Both the position numbers and the translations under genes were made by a program. Positions 8,039-16,399 of a DNA stretch of 64,000 bases are shown here, in pieces. Under the pieces are notes generated by a model. It was not told the origin of the DNA. It saw only the letters and a list, made by a program, of their open reading frames with translations, and ran no database searches. The stretch's first letter is position 1. Each line of letters opens with the position of its first letter. This DNA is from Rugosimonospora acidiphila (GTDB taxonomy: Bacteria > Actinomycetota > Actinomycetes > Mycobacteriales > Micromonosporaceae), in contig NZ_BAABJQ010000007.1 in assembly GCF_039543385.1 (NCBI RefSeq), positions 248,001 to 312,000 of the forward strand, written 5' to 3'.

Positions 8039-8079
8039 GGCCGATCGTTACTCCGGACCCGACACGGCCACGATCGGCC
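8039..8079 (+). terminator. Stem-loop upstream of the leader ORF
   Basis: Perfect 10-bp arms GGCCGATCGT / ACGATCGGCC with a 21-base loop, 53 bases after the HTH gene and 97 bases before the leader ORF. It may terminate the HTH gene transcript or act within the leader of the ribosomal protection gene. No T run follows. Confidence 0.45.
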
Positions 8080-8175
8080 CCAATGGTCGGAGCGCCGGAT
8101 AACTCGGTCGTGCGTCAAGACGCGACGTGGTTGACTCACCCAGTTGGTTCAGCGTCCATTCGGCAAGGAGATGAC

Positions 8176-8280
8176 ATGCGAGCGACCTTCACCTCCATCG
8201 GGCAGGGGATTTTCATCTCGTCGAGGGGCGTGAGGGTTGCCGCGGAAAACGCTGAACCTGGGGATTCTGGCGCATGTTGA
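8176..8280 (+). CDS. 34-codon leader peptide overlapping the ribosomal protection gene start
   Basis: ATG 8176 is preceded by AAGGAG with five bases of spacing, the best ribosome-binding site in this area. The frame encodes 34 residues beginning MRATFTSIGQG and ends in TGA at 8278-8280, which is 44 bases inside the downstream gene in another frame. The downstream gene starts with TTG, so ribosomes on this leader pass through its start region. That is the layout of a translational-coupling or attenuation peptide, as known for tet(M)-type genes. Whether the peptide is made has not been shown. Confidence 0.5.
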   Translation: MRATFTSIGQGIFISSRGVRVAAENAEPGDSGAC

Positions 8281-10285
8281 CGCCGGTAAGACCACACTGA
8301 CCGAACGGCTGTTGTACGCGGCCGGAGCCATCGACGCCGTCGGCGACGTCGATGCCGGCACGACGCAGACCGACACGCTCGCGCTGGAGCGGCAGCGTGG
8401 CATCACCATCAAGTCCGCCGTGGTGTCGTTCGAGATCGCCGGAGTGACGGTCAACCTGATCGACACGCCGGGCCACCCGGATTTCATCGCCGAGGTCGAG
8501 CGGGTGCTCAGCCTGCTCGACGGCGCTGTGCTGGTGGTCTCGGCAGTCGAGGGAGTCCAGCCGCAGACTCGCGTCCTGATGCGGGCGCTGCGCCGGCTGC
8601 GGGTACCGACGCTGTTGTTCGTCAACAAGGTCGATCGCCGCGGCGCCGACCCGGGGCGGGTGGTCGAGGCGATCGCGAAGCGGCTCACGCCCGCGGTGAT
8701 TCCGATGGGTACCGTCGAGGGGCCCGGCACCCGTGCCGCGCGGTTCACGCCGTACGGCCTGGGCGATCCGGCCTTCCGCGCCACGCTCACCGAGGCCCTC
8801 ACCGACCGGGACGACTCGCTGCTGGCCGCGTACGTCGCCGACGAGCACGCCGTCACGGATCGGCGCCTGCGCGCCGAACTCGCCGCGCAGACCCGCCGGT
8901 CGCTGGTGCACCCCGTCTTCTTCGGCTCGGCGGTCACCGGTGAGGGGGTGCCGGCGCTGAGCACGGGGCTGGTGGAGTTCCTGCCCGCCGAGGCCGGTGA
9001 CGCGGAGGCCGCCGCCTCGGGTCGCGTTTTCAAAATCGATCGTGGGCCGGCGGGGGAGAAGATCGCCTATGTCCGCATGTTCTCCGGCGCGGTGCGCGTT
9101 CGGGAACGGTTGCCGGTCGAGACCGTCGGCGACGCGGAGACCGGGGCGGTCGGGCCGAGGGCGGCCGAGGTCAAGCCGACGGCCATCGCGGTCTCGGACG
9201 GCGGCGGCTGGGCCCGGCGCCCGCAAGTCGTGGCCGGTGAGATCGGCCGGCTCTGGGGCCTGACCGCGGCCAGGATCGGCGACACGATCGGTGGGTCGGC
9301 CGGGGCGGTGGCCAGGCACCAGTTCGCGCCGCCGACCCTGGAGACACTCATCGCCGCGGTGCGCCCGAGCGACGACGGCGCACTGCGCGCGGCCCTGGCC
9401 CGGCTGGCCGAGCAGGATCCGCTCATCAACGTCCGGGTGGACGACACCGGCCGGGAGGTCTTCGTCTCGCTGTACGGCGAGGTCCAGAAGGAGGTCATCC
9501 AGGCGACGCTGGCGATGGAGTTCGGCATCGACGTGACGTTTCGCGAGACGACCGTCATCTGCGTCGAGCGTCCGGCCCGCACCGGTGAGGCCGCCGAGAT
9601 CCTGAACACCGAGTCCAATCCCTTCCAGGCCACCATCGGCCTGCGCGTCGAGCCGGGGCCGCCCGACTCGGGGATCGAGTTCCGGATGGCGGTCGAGCCG
9701 CAGACCATGCCGCTGTACGTCTATAAGAACGCCGACACGTTCACCGAGTTCATGGGCCGGTACGTGCGCCAGACCCTGCGCGAGGGCCGGTTCGGCTGGC
9801 AGGTCACCGACTGCGTGGTGACCATGGTGGACAGCGGCTACAGCGTGGCCGACGGTCCGCCGTCGCGGCGGGGACCGGTCAGCGCGCCGGCCGACTTCCG
9901 CAACCTCACGCCGATGGTGCTGATGCGGGCGATCGAGGCGGCCGGCACGGTGGTCTGCGAGCCGGTGCTGCGGGTCAGCCTGGAAGCCCCGGTATGGGCG
10001 ATCAGTGCCGTGTTGACGGCCCTGGGCCGCCTTGGCGCGGCGGTGCGGCACCAGTCGGTGCGGGGCGACCTGACCACCATCTCGACCGTGGTACCGGCGG
10101 CGCGGGTACCGGATCTGCAGCGGCAACTGCCGGGGCTGACCGCGGGAGAGGGGGTCATTGAGTCCACATTCGACGGTCATCGGCCGGTGTACGGCGACCC
10201 GCCGACCCGGCCGCGTACCACGCCGGATCCGCGGCACCCCGCCGAGTACCTGATATCCCTGACGAGACAGGGCGGCCGGGGCTGA
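8237..10285 (+). CDS. Tet(M)/OtrA-like ribosomal protection GTPase
   Basis: This 682-residue EF-G paralogue has GTPase motifs AHVDAGKT (12-19), RGITI (54-58), DTPGH (76-80) and NKVD (130-133), followed by EF-G-like domains II-V. Size and content fit the TetM/OtrA ribosomal protection group, which releases tetracycline from the ribosome by GTP hydrolysis; many actinomycete homologues are unproven in resistance. The TTG start at 8237 is forced, since an in-frame TGA lies at 8231-8233 and no ATG or GTG follows before the G1 motif. GAGGGG lies about nine bases upstream. A leader ORF overlaps the start. Confidence 0.88.
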   Translation: MPRKTLNLGILAHVDAGKTTLTERLLYAAGAIDAVGDVDAGTTQTDTLALERQRGITIKSAVVSFEIAGVTVNLIDTPGHPDFIAEVERVLSLLDGAVLVVSAVEGVQPQTRVLMRALRRLRVPTLLFVNKVDRRGADPGRVVEAIAKRLTPAVIPMGTVEGPGTRAARFTPYGLGDPAFRATLTEALTDRDDSLLAAYVADEHAVTDRRLRAELAAQTRRSLVHPVFFGSAVTGEGVPALSTGLVEFLPAEAGDAEAAASGRVFKIDRGPAGEKIAYVRMFSGAVRVRERLPVETVGDAETGAVGPRAAEVKPTAIAVSDGGGWARRPQVVAGEIGRLWGLTAARIGDTIGGSAGAVARHQFAPPTLETLIAAVRPSDDGALRAALARLAEQDPLINVRVDDTGREVFVSLYGEVQKEVIQATLAMEFGIDVTFRETTVICVERPARTGEAAEILNTESNPFQATIGLRVEPGPPDSGIEFRMAVEPQTMPLYVYKNADTFTEFMGRYVRQTLREGRFGWQVTDCVVTMVDSGYSVADGPPSRRGPVSAPADFRNLTPMVLMRAIEAAGTVVCEPVLRVSLEAPVWAISAVLTALGRLGAAVRHQSVRGDLTTISTVVPAARVPDLQRQLPGLTAGEGVIESTFDGHRPVYGDPPTRPRTTPDPRHPAEYLISLTRQGGRG

Positions 10286-10320
10286 TCCCTCGGGTCGCGG
10301 CGAGGGGCGGCACGTTCCCG

Positions 10321-10376
10321 GTCGCCGGTCGCCGGTCGCCGGTCGCCGGTCGCCGGTCGGCGGTCGCCGGTCGGTG
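10321..10376. repeat. Tandem heptamer repeat (GTCGCCG) x about 8
   Basis: Eight adjoining seven-base units: five exact GTCGCCG copies, then GTCGGCG, GTCGCCG and GTCGGTG. It lies in the gap after the ribosomal protection gene. It is too short and has no spacers, so it is not CRISPR; slippage-prone simple repeat. Confidence 0.85.
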
Positions 10377-10404
10377 GTCAGTGCGGGCAGGCCGGCTCCG
10401 CACC

Positions 10405-10410
10405 TATAAT
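10405..10410 (+). promoter_or_regulatory. Consensus -10 box (TATAAT) for the NCS1 permease
   Basis: TATAAT lies 68 bases before the permease ATG. The -35 region at 17 bp (TGCGGG) is poor. A small hairpin GCCCTC-AGCA-GAGGGC (10444-10459) sits in the predicted 5' leader, 19 bases before the start codon. Confidence 0.5.
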
Positions 10411-10478
10411 CGTGTCCCACATTGGGGCAGGATGAGCGTGGTCGCCCTCAGCAGAGGGCCCGCACGAGGCGGTGAACG

Positions 10479-11939
10479 ATGGCCCGTACGGAAGAGGTGA
10501 CGCCGGCCGCGGCGGCCGGCAGCCGGATCGAGTTGAACGGCATCGAGGTCATCGCCGAGAGCGAGCGCTCCGGGCGGCCACGGTCGCTGTTCTGGCCCTG
10601 GTTCGCCTCGAACATCTCGGTGCTCGGGGTCAGCTACGGGGCGTTCACGCTGGCCTTCGGGGTCTCGTTCGCGCAGGCGGCGATCGCCGGGGTCGTGGGC
10701 ATCGTGGTCTCGTTCGCGCTGTGCGGTGTGATCGCACTGGCCGGCAAGCGAGGCTCCGCGCCGACCATGGTGCTGTCCCGCGCCGCCTTCGGGGTAAACG
10801 GCAACCGGCTGACCGCCGGGCTGTCCTGGTTGCTCACGGTGGGCTGGGAAACGGTACTGGTCATCCTGGCCACGTTGGCCACCGCCACCGTGTTCACCCG
10901 GTTGGGCTGGGGCGGCGGCACCGGTACGAAGGTTGTCGCGCTGATCGTCGTGTCGGCCATCACCGTGCTGGCCGGCGTGGCCGGCTTCACCGTGGTCATG
11001 CGGCTGCAAACGGTGATCACCGTTGTCACCGCCGTACTGACGGTGATCTACATGGTGTTGGCCGCGGGACACATCCACTGGTCGACCGTGTCGTCGCTGC
11101 CCGCCGGCTCCACCCAGAACGTGATCGGCGCGCTGGTCTTCCTGATGACCGGCTTCGGCCTGGGCTGGGTCAACGCGGCCGCGGACTACTCGCGCTACCT
11201 GCCCCGGGCGGCGTCCGGCCGGGGCGTGTTCGGCTGGACCACGTTCGCCGCCGCGCTCGGACCGGTCGTCCTGCTGATCTTCGGGCTGCTCCTGGCCGGC
11301 TCGTCCCAGAGCCTGTCCGGCGCGATCGGCGCGGACCCCATCGGCGCGCTGACCACGCTGCTGCCGACCTGGTTCCTGGTGCCGTTCGCGATCGCCGCGG
11401 TGCTCGGCCTGATCGGCGGCGCCGTGCTGGACATCTACTCCTCGGGCCTGGCCCTGCTCACCGCCGGCGTCCGCATCCCGCGATACCTGGCCGCCGGCGT
11501 GGACGGCGTCATCATGGTCGCCGGAACTATCTACGTGGTCTTCTTCGGCAGCAGCTTCATCGGTGAGTTCCAGGGCTTCCTGATCACGCTGGGCGTCCCG
11601 ATCGCGGCCTGGTGCGGCGTGATGCTCGCCGACGTGGCGCTGCGCCGCCGCGACTACGCGCAGGACGAACTGTTCGACCCGCGCGGCCGCTACGGGAACG
11701 TGCGGCTACTGCCCTTGACGCTGGTCGTCGCGGGCACCGCGGTCGGCTGGGGCCTGGTCACCAACACGTACGCCGGCTGGCTGGACTGGCAGGGGTACCT
11801 GCTCGGTCCGCTCGGACTGGGCGGCAGGCAGGGCGGCTGGGCCTTCGCCGGGCTGGGCATCCTGGTCGCCCTGGTGATCGGCCTGGTCGGGACGCTGGTC
11901 GGCAGTGCCGGTACGGTCCGCCGCCAGGAAAGCGGCTGA
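10479..11939 (+). CDS. NCS1-family purine/cytosine permease
   Basis: This 486-residue protein has about twelve transmembrane segments and the features of nucleobase:cation symporter-1 proteins. These include the N-terminal FWPWFASNISVLGVSYG segment and the GLGWVNAAADYSRYLP motif near residue 230. Family members import cytosine, purines, allantoin, hydantoins or thiazole/pyrimidine precursors with a cation. GAGG lies upstream of the ATG at 10479. It stands alone: no catabolic partner adjoins it, and the MerR gene converges on it with a one-base gap. The substrate is not predictable here. Confidence 0.88.
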   Translation: MARTEEVTPAAAAGSRIELNGIEVIAESERSGRPRSLFWPWFASNISVLGVSYGAFTLAFGVSFAQAAIAGVVGIVVSFALCGVIALAGKRGSAPTMVLSRAAFGVNGNRLTAGLSWLLTVGWETVLVILATLATATVFTRLGWGGGTGTKVVALIVVSAITVLAGVAGFTVVMRLQTVITVVTAVLTVIYMVLAAGHIHWSTVSSLPAGSTQNVIGALVFLMTGFGLGWVNAAADYSRYLPRAASGRGVFGWTTFAAALGPVVLLIFGLLLAGSSQSLSGAIGADPIGALTTLLPTWFLVPFAIAAVLGLIGGAVLDIYSSGLALLTAGVRIPRYLAAGVDGVIMVAGTIYVVFFGSSFIGEFQGFLITLGVPIAAWCGVMLADVALRRRDYAQDELFDPRGRYGNVRLLPLTLVVAGTAVGWGLVTNTYAGWLDWQGYLLGPLGLGGRQGGWAFAGLGILVALVIGLVGTLVGSAGTVRRQESG

Positions 11940-11940
11940 G

Positions 11941-12726
11941 TCAGTCGGGCGGTTGCGCCAGCCGCTCCATCCGGTTCCAACCGGCCCAGCCACGCTCGCG
12001 CATCAGGTCCACCATCCACCGCGCCCGCGGGTCGGACTCGATGGCGAGCGCGTCCAGAAGGTCAAACGCCAGGTCGTCGTCGTACGGTGCGTCGCCGGAG
12101 TCGATCTCGCCGGAGGCGTATGCCTCCTCGGCCATGCCGGCCATGATGTCGGCGGCCTCCTTCAGGCGCGGGTCGTCCTTGCCGGCGTCGCTGTCCAGCA
12201 ACTCCGACAGGAGACGGTAGAGCCGAACGAGTCGCGGGTCATCGAGCTGAACGTGCTTCGCGGCCATGATCTCGCGGATGTGATCGGGCCAGCGAGCCGC
12301 GAGCAGGATCCACCCGTTCCGCTCGGCCGCCACCATCCGTTCTGACGCCCCGATCCTCCGTAGCCGTTCGAGATAGCAGGTCACCTCCGGTGGGAGCGCG
12401 AGACTGTCCCCGGCGGCGAGCTGCGCGATCTGCTTGCGGCTGGTCTCCAGCCGCTCGATCTCGTCGCGCAGGTGGCCGTCGATCCTTTGAACCGCTTCGG
12501 CGAAGGTCGATGGGTCGGCTTCGAGCAGCCGACCGATCTGAGACAGCGGCACGCCGGCGTTGGCGAGGGTGCGGATCCTGATCAGGGACACAACCGCCGT
12601 GGCGCCGTACCGCCGGTAGCCCGACGCATCCCGCTGCGGCTCGGGCAGCAGTCCGATCTGGTGATAGTGCCGCACCGTCCGCATCGTCACGCCGGCGTAC
12701 GCCGCCAGTTGGCCGATCGTCAGCAT
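11941..12726 (-). CDS. MerR-family transcriptional regulator
   Basis: This 261-residue protein begins with the MerR winged helix (MLTIGQLAAYAGVTMRTVRH, YRRYGATAV), then a dimerisation helix to about residue 100 and a C-terminal region of about 150 residues without metal-binding cysteines, like drug-sensing TipA/BmrR-type members. It is the third gene of a likely operon, after an ATPase and a permease of a drug-exporter type, with a 45-base gap. A long-spacer promoter upstream of the ATPase gene (14399-14429) is the expected MerR target, so it probably controls its own operon in response to an exported compound. Confidence 0.88.
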   Translation of the reverse strand: MLTIGQLAAYAGVTMRTVRHYHQIGLLPEPQRDASGYRRYGATAVVSLIRIRTLANAGVPLSQIGRLLEADPSTFAEAVQRIDGHLRDEIERLETSRKQIAQLAAGDSLALPPEVTCYLERLRRIGASERMVAAERNGWILLAARWPDHIREIMAAKHVQLDDPRLVRLYRLLSELLDSDAGKDDPRLKEAADIMAGMAEEAYASGEIDSGDAPYDDDLAFDLLDALAIESDPRARWMVDLMRERGWAGWNRMERLAQPPD

Positions 12727-12771
12727 GCTCTCATCCTGCCCTCAATTCGCCCGACCCGGTCCGACGCCGGC

Positions 12772-13533
12772 TCAGGAGATCCGGCGACGGTAGGAGACGT
12801 TCGCGAACAGGTACGCGACGACGAGGATGCCGACGCACCAGGCGAGGGCGGTCCAGATGTCGGTGCCGACCGGCCGCTGAGTGAACAGGTCTCGGATCAC
12901 GTTGACGATGGAGGTCACCGGCTGGTGGTCGGCGAAGGCGCGCACCGGGCCGGGCATGGTGCCGGTGGGCACGAACGCCGAGCTGATGAACGGCAGGAAG
13001 ATGAGTGGGTAGGCGAACGCGCTCGCCCCGTCAATGGTCTTCGCGGTGAGGCCGGGGATGACGGCGATCCAGGTCAGCGCCAGGGTGAACAGGGCCAGAA
13101 TGCCGGCGACCGCGAGCCACGCCAGCACTCCGGCGCCCGAGCGGAAGCCCATCAGCAGGGCGACGCCGACGACGAGCAGAAGCGAGATCGCATTGGCGAG
13201 CAGCGAGGTCAGCACGTGTGCCCACAGCACGCCCGACCGGGCGATCGGCATGGATTGGAATCGCTCGAAGATCCCGCCCCGCAGGTCGTTGAAGAGCCGG
13301 AATGCGGTGTAGGAGATGCCCGACGCGATGGTGATCAGCAGGATGCCGGGAAGCATGTAGCTCACGTACGAGACCGACCCCGTGTCGATCGCGCCGCCGA
13401 ACACGTAGACGAACAGCAGCATGATGGCGATCGGTGTGATCGCGGTCGTGATGATGGTGTCCAGGCTGCGGGTGACGTGGCGCATGGTCCGTCCGGTGAG
13501 GACGACGGTGTCGCCGAAGAAGTGCGTGGCCAT
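12772..13533 (-). CDS. ABC-2 type export permease (DrrB-like)
   Basis: This 253-residue membrane protein has six predicted transmembrane segments and the ABC-2 signature region (FQSMPIARSGVLWAHVL), followed by LIFLPFISSAFVPTGTMP, as in DrrB-type antibiotic exporter permeases. It follows the ATPase gene with a nine-base gap, so the two form a DrrAB-like exporter. Its substrate is unknown; the MerR regulator in the same operon suggests induction by an amphipathic drug or related metabolite. Confidence 0.9.
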   Translation of the reverse strand: MATHFFGDTVVLTGRTMRHVTRSLDTIITTAITPIAIMLLFVYVFGGAIDTGSVSYVSYMLPGILLITIASGISYTAFRLFNDLRGGIFERFQSMPIARSGVLWAHVLTSLLANAISLLLVVGVALLMGFRSGAGVLAWLAVAGILALFTLALTWIAVIPGLTAKTIDGASAFAYPLIFLPFISSAFVPTGTMPGPVRAFADHQPVTSIVNVIRDLFTQRPVGTDIWTALAWCVGILVVAYLFANVSYRRRIS

Positions 13534-13542
13534 TGTTGTTCC

Positions 13543-14391
13543 TCAGCTCTTGGTCGACTTGGTCAGGCGGTGCCGGCTGCCCTTGTCTGCGTCGCCGTCC
13601 CCGTCTTGGTCGCCGGTGTCGCCGACGACCGCGAAGAAGACGTCTTCGAGGGAGGGCTGCTTCTCGACGTACTCGACCTTGGCCGGCGGCAGCAACTGCT
13701 TCAGCTCGGCCAGGGTGCCGTTGACGATGATCCGACCCTGGTGGAGGATCGCGATCCGGTCGGCGAGTTGTTCGGCCTCGTCCAGGTACTGCGTGGTGAG
13801 CAGCACGGTCGTGCCACCCTCGGCGAGTTCCTTGACGGCCTGCCACACCTCGACGCGCGCCTGCGGGTCCAGCCCGGCCGTCGGCTCGTCGAGGAAGATG
13901 ATGGGCGGACTCCCGATGAGGCTCATCGCGATGTCCAGGCGGCGGCGCATGCCACCGGAGTACGTCGCTGCCTTCCGGGTGCCCGCCTCGGTCAGCGAGA
14001 AGCGCCGCAGCAGGTCATCCGCGATCGCGCCGGGGTTCTTGAGGTGCCTCAGCCTGGCGACCAGGACGAGGTTCTCCCGCCCACTGAGGATCTCGTCGAC
14101 GGCCGCGAACTGCCCGGCGAGGCTGATGGACTCGCGTACGTCGGCGGCCTGGGTCGCGACGTCGAAGCCGTTGACACGGGCGGTGCCCGCGTCGGCCCGC
14201 AGCAGCGTGGACAGGATCTTCACAGCGGTGGTCTTGCCGGCCCCGTTCGAGCCGAGCAGGGCGAAGATGCTGCCCCGCGCGACCTCGAAGTTCACCCCGC
14301 GCAGCACGCGCAGTTGCTGGTACGACTTCTCCAGGCCCTGCACCTGGATCGCGGGCCCCTGGCCCTGATTGGTTGTCGCCGGGATACTCAT
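13543..14391 (-). CDS. ABC exporter ATP-binding protein (DrrA-like)
   Basis: This 282-residue ATPase has Walker A GSNGAGKTT, signature YSGGMRRRLDIAMSL and Walker B IIFLDEPTAGLD. The switch position reads TTQYLDEAEQLA, with Gln where many ABC proteins have His, as is common in DrrA relatives. The C-terminal 30 residues are charged and Asp/Lys-rich. It is the first gene of the exporter-MerR operon. The likely start point of transcription lies near or at the ATG, so the mRNA may be leaderless. Confidence 0.9.
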   Translation of the reverse strand: MSIPATTNQGQGPAIQVQGLEKSYQQLRVLRGVNFEVARGSIFALLGSNGAGKTTAVKILSTLLRADAGTARVNGFDVATQAADVRESISLAGQFAAVDEILSGRENLVLVARLRHLKNPGAIADDLLRRFSLTEAGTRKAATYSGGMRRRLDIAMSLIGSPPIIFLDEPTAGLDPQARVEVWQAVKELAEGGTTVLLTTQYLDEAEQLADRIAILHQGRIIVNGTLAELKQLLPPAKVEYVEKQPSLEDVFFAVVGDTGDQDGDGDADKGSRHRLTKSTKS

Positions 14392-14398
14392 GCAGCCA

Positions 14399-14429
14399 GC
14401 ATGCAGGGTTGACGTAGCGTCAGGGTCAA
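14399..14429 (-). promoter_or_regulatory. MerR-type promoter with 19-bp spacer and dyad
   Basis: On the minus strand, TTGACC (14424-14429) is separated by 19 bp from a weak -10 (GCATGC, 14399-14404). The spacer holds TGACG-CTA-CGTCA, and TTGAC is echoed by GTCAA 11 bases on. Overlong spacers with central dyads are the mark of MerR-activated promoters. Confidence 0.6.
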
Positions 14430-14498
14430 GCCCGCGGGGCGGATTCGCCTCGTCGGATCACCGGGGGAGCCGCCGCCCGAGGCCCGGGCAACGGTGGC

Positions 14499-15239
14499 TC
14501 AGCGGTTGATCAGCGTCGTTTCGAAGGAGTAGGTCTCGGCGCGGTAGACGTGCGTGCCGAACTCGATCGCCCGGCCCGTGTCGTTGTAGGTGACCCGTTC
14601 CATCGTCAACAGGCACGCGTTGCGGCGCTCGTTGAGCAGGCGTGACTCGCGGGTGCTGGCCGCCCGGGCGCCGATGCGTTGTCGCGCGATGCGCATGTGA
14701 ACGCCGGAGTTGCGTAGTAGTTCGTAGAGTCCTTCGTCGGCCAGGTCGTCGGCGGTGAAGGTGACCAGGCTTGGTGGTAGCCAGTTGCGCAGGATCGCCA
14801 GCGGTTCGCCGCGGGTGAACCGGAGGCGTTCGAGATGGACCACCTCGTCGCCGGCGGTCATGGCGAGTGCTTCGGCGACCGGGGCGCTGGCCGGGGTCAG
14901 CTCGTGGAGCAGTACCTTGGTGCTCGGTTCGGCTCCGCTGGTGGACAGGTCGTCGTAGAGGCTGGTCAGCGCGACGGATCGTTTGACGTGCCCGTGTACG
15001 ACCTGGGTGCCGACGCCCCGCTTGCGCACGAGCAGGCCCTTGTCGACGAGTTCCTGGATCGCTCGGCGCAGCGTCGGGCGGGACAGGCCGAGCTGGTTGG
15101 CGAGGTCCACCTCGTTGTTGAGCCGCTGACCGGCGTCGAGCACCCCCGTCTCGATGGCCCGCTCAAGCTCCCTCGCGGCCTGGAAGTACAGAGGCGTGGG
15201 GCTGGACCGGTCGAGCTTGAGCCGCAGCGGTCTTGTCAA
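14499..15239 (-). CDS. GntR/UTRA-family regulator of the inositol operon
   Basis: This 246-residue protein has an N-terminal GntR winged helix (about residues 12-78, with LANQLGLSRPTLRRAIQEL) and a C-terminal UTRA ligand-binding domain (about 95-240). It is divergent from the myo-inositol catabolic operon, the usual place for its repressor. GAGG lies seven bases before the TTG at 15239, which is taken as the start. The ligand is probably an inositol catabolite such as a phosphorylated deoxy-keto-gluconate, as for inositol repressors elsewhere; this is inferred from context. The perfect palindrome at 15319-15336 is the likely operator. Confidence 0.85.
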   Translation of the reverse strand: MTRPLRLKLDRSSPTPLYFQAARELERAIETGVLDAGQRLNNEVDLANQLGLSRPTLRRAIQELVDKGLLVRKRGVGTQVVHGHVKRSVALTSLYDDLSTSGAEPSTKVLLHELTPASAPVAEALAMTAGDEVVHLERLRFTRGEPLAILRNWLPPSLVTFTADDLADEGLYELLRNSGVHMRIARQRIGARAASTRESRLLNERRNACLLTMERVTYNDTGRAIEFGTHVYRAETYSFETTLINR

Positions 15240-15318
15240 CTGGCTACCTCGTTCTCGCGCAAGATTTCGGTCATCCTACATATCCGTCGGCGCCGCGGTC
15301 GAGTCCGGTTCGAATGTC

Positions 15319-15336
15319 GGTTTGTTCGAACAAACC
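15319..15336. promoter_or_regulatory. 18-bp perfect palindrome, likely GntR operator for the iol operon
   Basis: GGTTTGTTCGAACAAACC is fully self-complementary and ends one base before the -35 box TTGACT (15338-15343) of the iol operon. A weaker dyad, ATGTT-8-AACAT, spans 15353-15370 over the -10 region. Confidence 0.75.
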
Positions 15337-15337
15337 C

Positions 15338-15367
15338 TTGACTAATCATCGGATGTTCGCCTACAAA
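15338..15367 (+). promoter_or_regulatory. iol operon promoter
   Basis: TTGACT (15338-15343) and a TACAAA -10 (15362-15367) with an 18-bp spacer, about 30 bases before the iolG start codon. It is flanked by the 18-bp palindrome and overlaps a second dyad. Confidence 0.55.
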
Positions 15368-15397
15368 CATGGAACGACCTGTAAACCGGAGGTTCTT

Positions 15398-16399
15398 GTG
15401 CGCGTCGGAGTACTTGGTGTCGGACGCATCGGCGTCCACCATGCGGAGACCCTCGCGCGACATCCCGATGTCGCCGACCTCGTGCTGGCGGACGATGATG
15501 CCGAGCGTGCGCGTGAGGTTGCGCAACGTATCGGCTGTCGCGTGGTTGCCGGCGTGGACGCCGCGTTCGCGGTCGGGTTGGACGCGGTGGTCGTCGCGAC
15601 CCCGACGGCCACTCACCCGCAGATGATTATCAAAGCCGCGGGGTTCGGTGTGCCGGTCTTCTGTGAGAAGCCGGTGGCCGACGGTATCCCGGCCACGTTG
15701 GAGGTGCTGGCGCAGGTCGAGAAGACCGGCACGCCGGTGCATATCGGGTTCCAGCGCCGGTTCGACGCGGGTTACCTGGCCGCGGGTGCGGCGTTGCGGG
15801 CCGGTGAGTTGGGCGAGTTGCGCAGGGTGCATCTGGTCACCGCGGATCGGGAGCCGCCACCGGCGCAGTACGTGGCCAACAGCGGCGGCATCTTCCGGGA
15901 CATGCACGTACACGACTTCGACATCCTGCGGGCCGTGACCGGCCGGGAGGTCGTCGAGGTGTACGCGACCGGCGCGAACCGGGGCGCGGACTACTTCGGC
16001 GAGGCCCAGGACATCGACGTGTCGGCCGCGGTGTTGACTCTGGATGACGGCACGGTGGCCACCCTGCAGGGCTCACGCTACAACGGCGCCGGCTACGACG
16101 TGCGCATGGAGTTGGGTGGGACGAAGGCCACCTGGGCGGTGGGCCTGGACGACGGGGTGCCGCTACGCTCGGCCGAGCCGGCCGTGGACTTTCCCGCGGG
16201 CCCGTCGTGGGATGGTTTCCTGCGCCGGTTCGCGCCGGCCTACCGGGCGGAGTTGGGTGCCTTCCTCGACCTCGCCCGGGGTCGTATCACCAGCCCGTGC
16301 GATGTGCGTGACGCGCTGCGCGCGCTGTACATCGCCGAGGCCGCCGATCTGTCGCGCCGCTTGCACCGTCCGGTGCGGATTGACGAGGTCCAGCAGTGA
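15398..16399 (+). CDS. iolG: Inositol 2-dehydrogenase (Gfo/Idh/MocA family)
   Basis: This 333-residue protein has an N-terminal NAD-binding fold (GVLGVGRIGVHHA, residues 4-16), the EKP motif at 90-92 and the DMHVHDFDILR active-site segment. It would oxidise myo-inositol to scyllo-inosose with NAD+. GTG 15398 is chosen because GGAGG lies five bases upstream; upstream in-frame codons run through the promoter. It is the first gene of the iol operon and overlaps iolE by four bases. Scyllo-inositol dehydrogenases share the fold, but the operon context favours myo-inositol. Confidence 0.88.
   Translation: MRVGVLGVGRIGVHHAETLARHPDVADLVLADDDAERAREVAQRIGCRVVAGVDAAFAVGLDAVVVATPTATHPQMIIKAAGFGVPVFCEKPVADGIPATLEVLAQVEKTGTPVHIGFQRRFDAGYLAAGAALRAGELGELRRVHLVTADREPPPAQYVANSGGIFRDMHVHDFDILRAVTGREVVEVYATGANRGADYFGEAQDIDVSAAVLTLDDGTVATLQGSRYNGAGYDVRMELGGTKATWAVGLDDGVPLRSAEPAVDFPAGPSWDGFLRRFAPAYRAELGAFLDLARGRITSPCDVRDALRALYIAEAADLSRRLHRPVRIDEVQQ

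Noticed and set aside
10321..10376. Possible CRISPR or iteron array
   Set aside because: Heptamers abut with no spacers and there is no cas or rep gene; a simple tandem repeat explains it.
8213..10420. A 735-codon open frame on the minus strand opposite the ribosomal protection gene
   Set aside because: It is rich in Arg, Gly, His and Pro without domains and mirrors a clear EF-G-type gene; this is a GC-bias shadow.
10444..10459. Riboswitch before the NCS1 permease
   Set aside because: Only one small hairpin is seen; none of the conserved TPP or purine riboswitch core bases were found.
12772..14391. Part of an antibiotic biosynthetic cluster
   Set aside because: Only exporter and MerR genes are present; no synthase or tailoring gene lies nearby.
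15306..15317. GGTTCGAAT-like sequence suggesting a tRNA T-loop
   Set aside because: No acceptor, D-arm or anticodon stem can be formed around it; it lies in the inositol promoter region.
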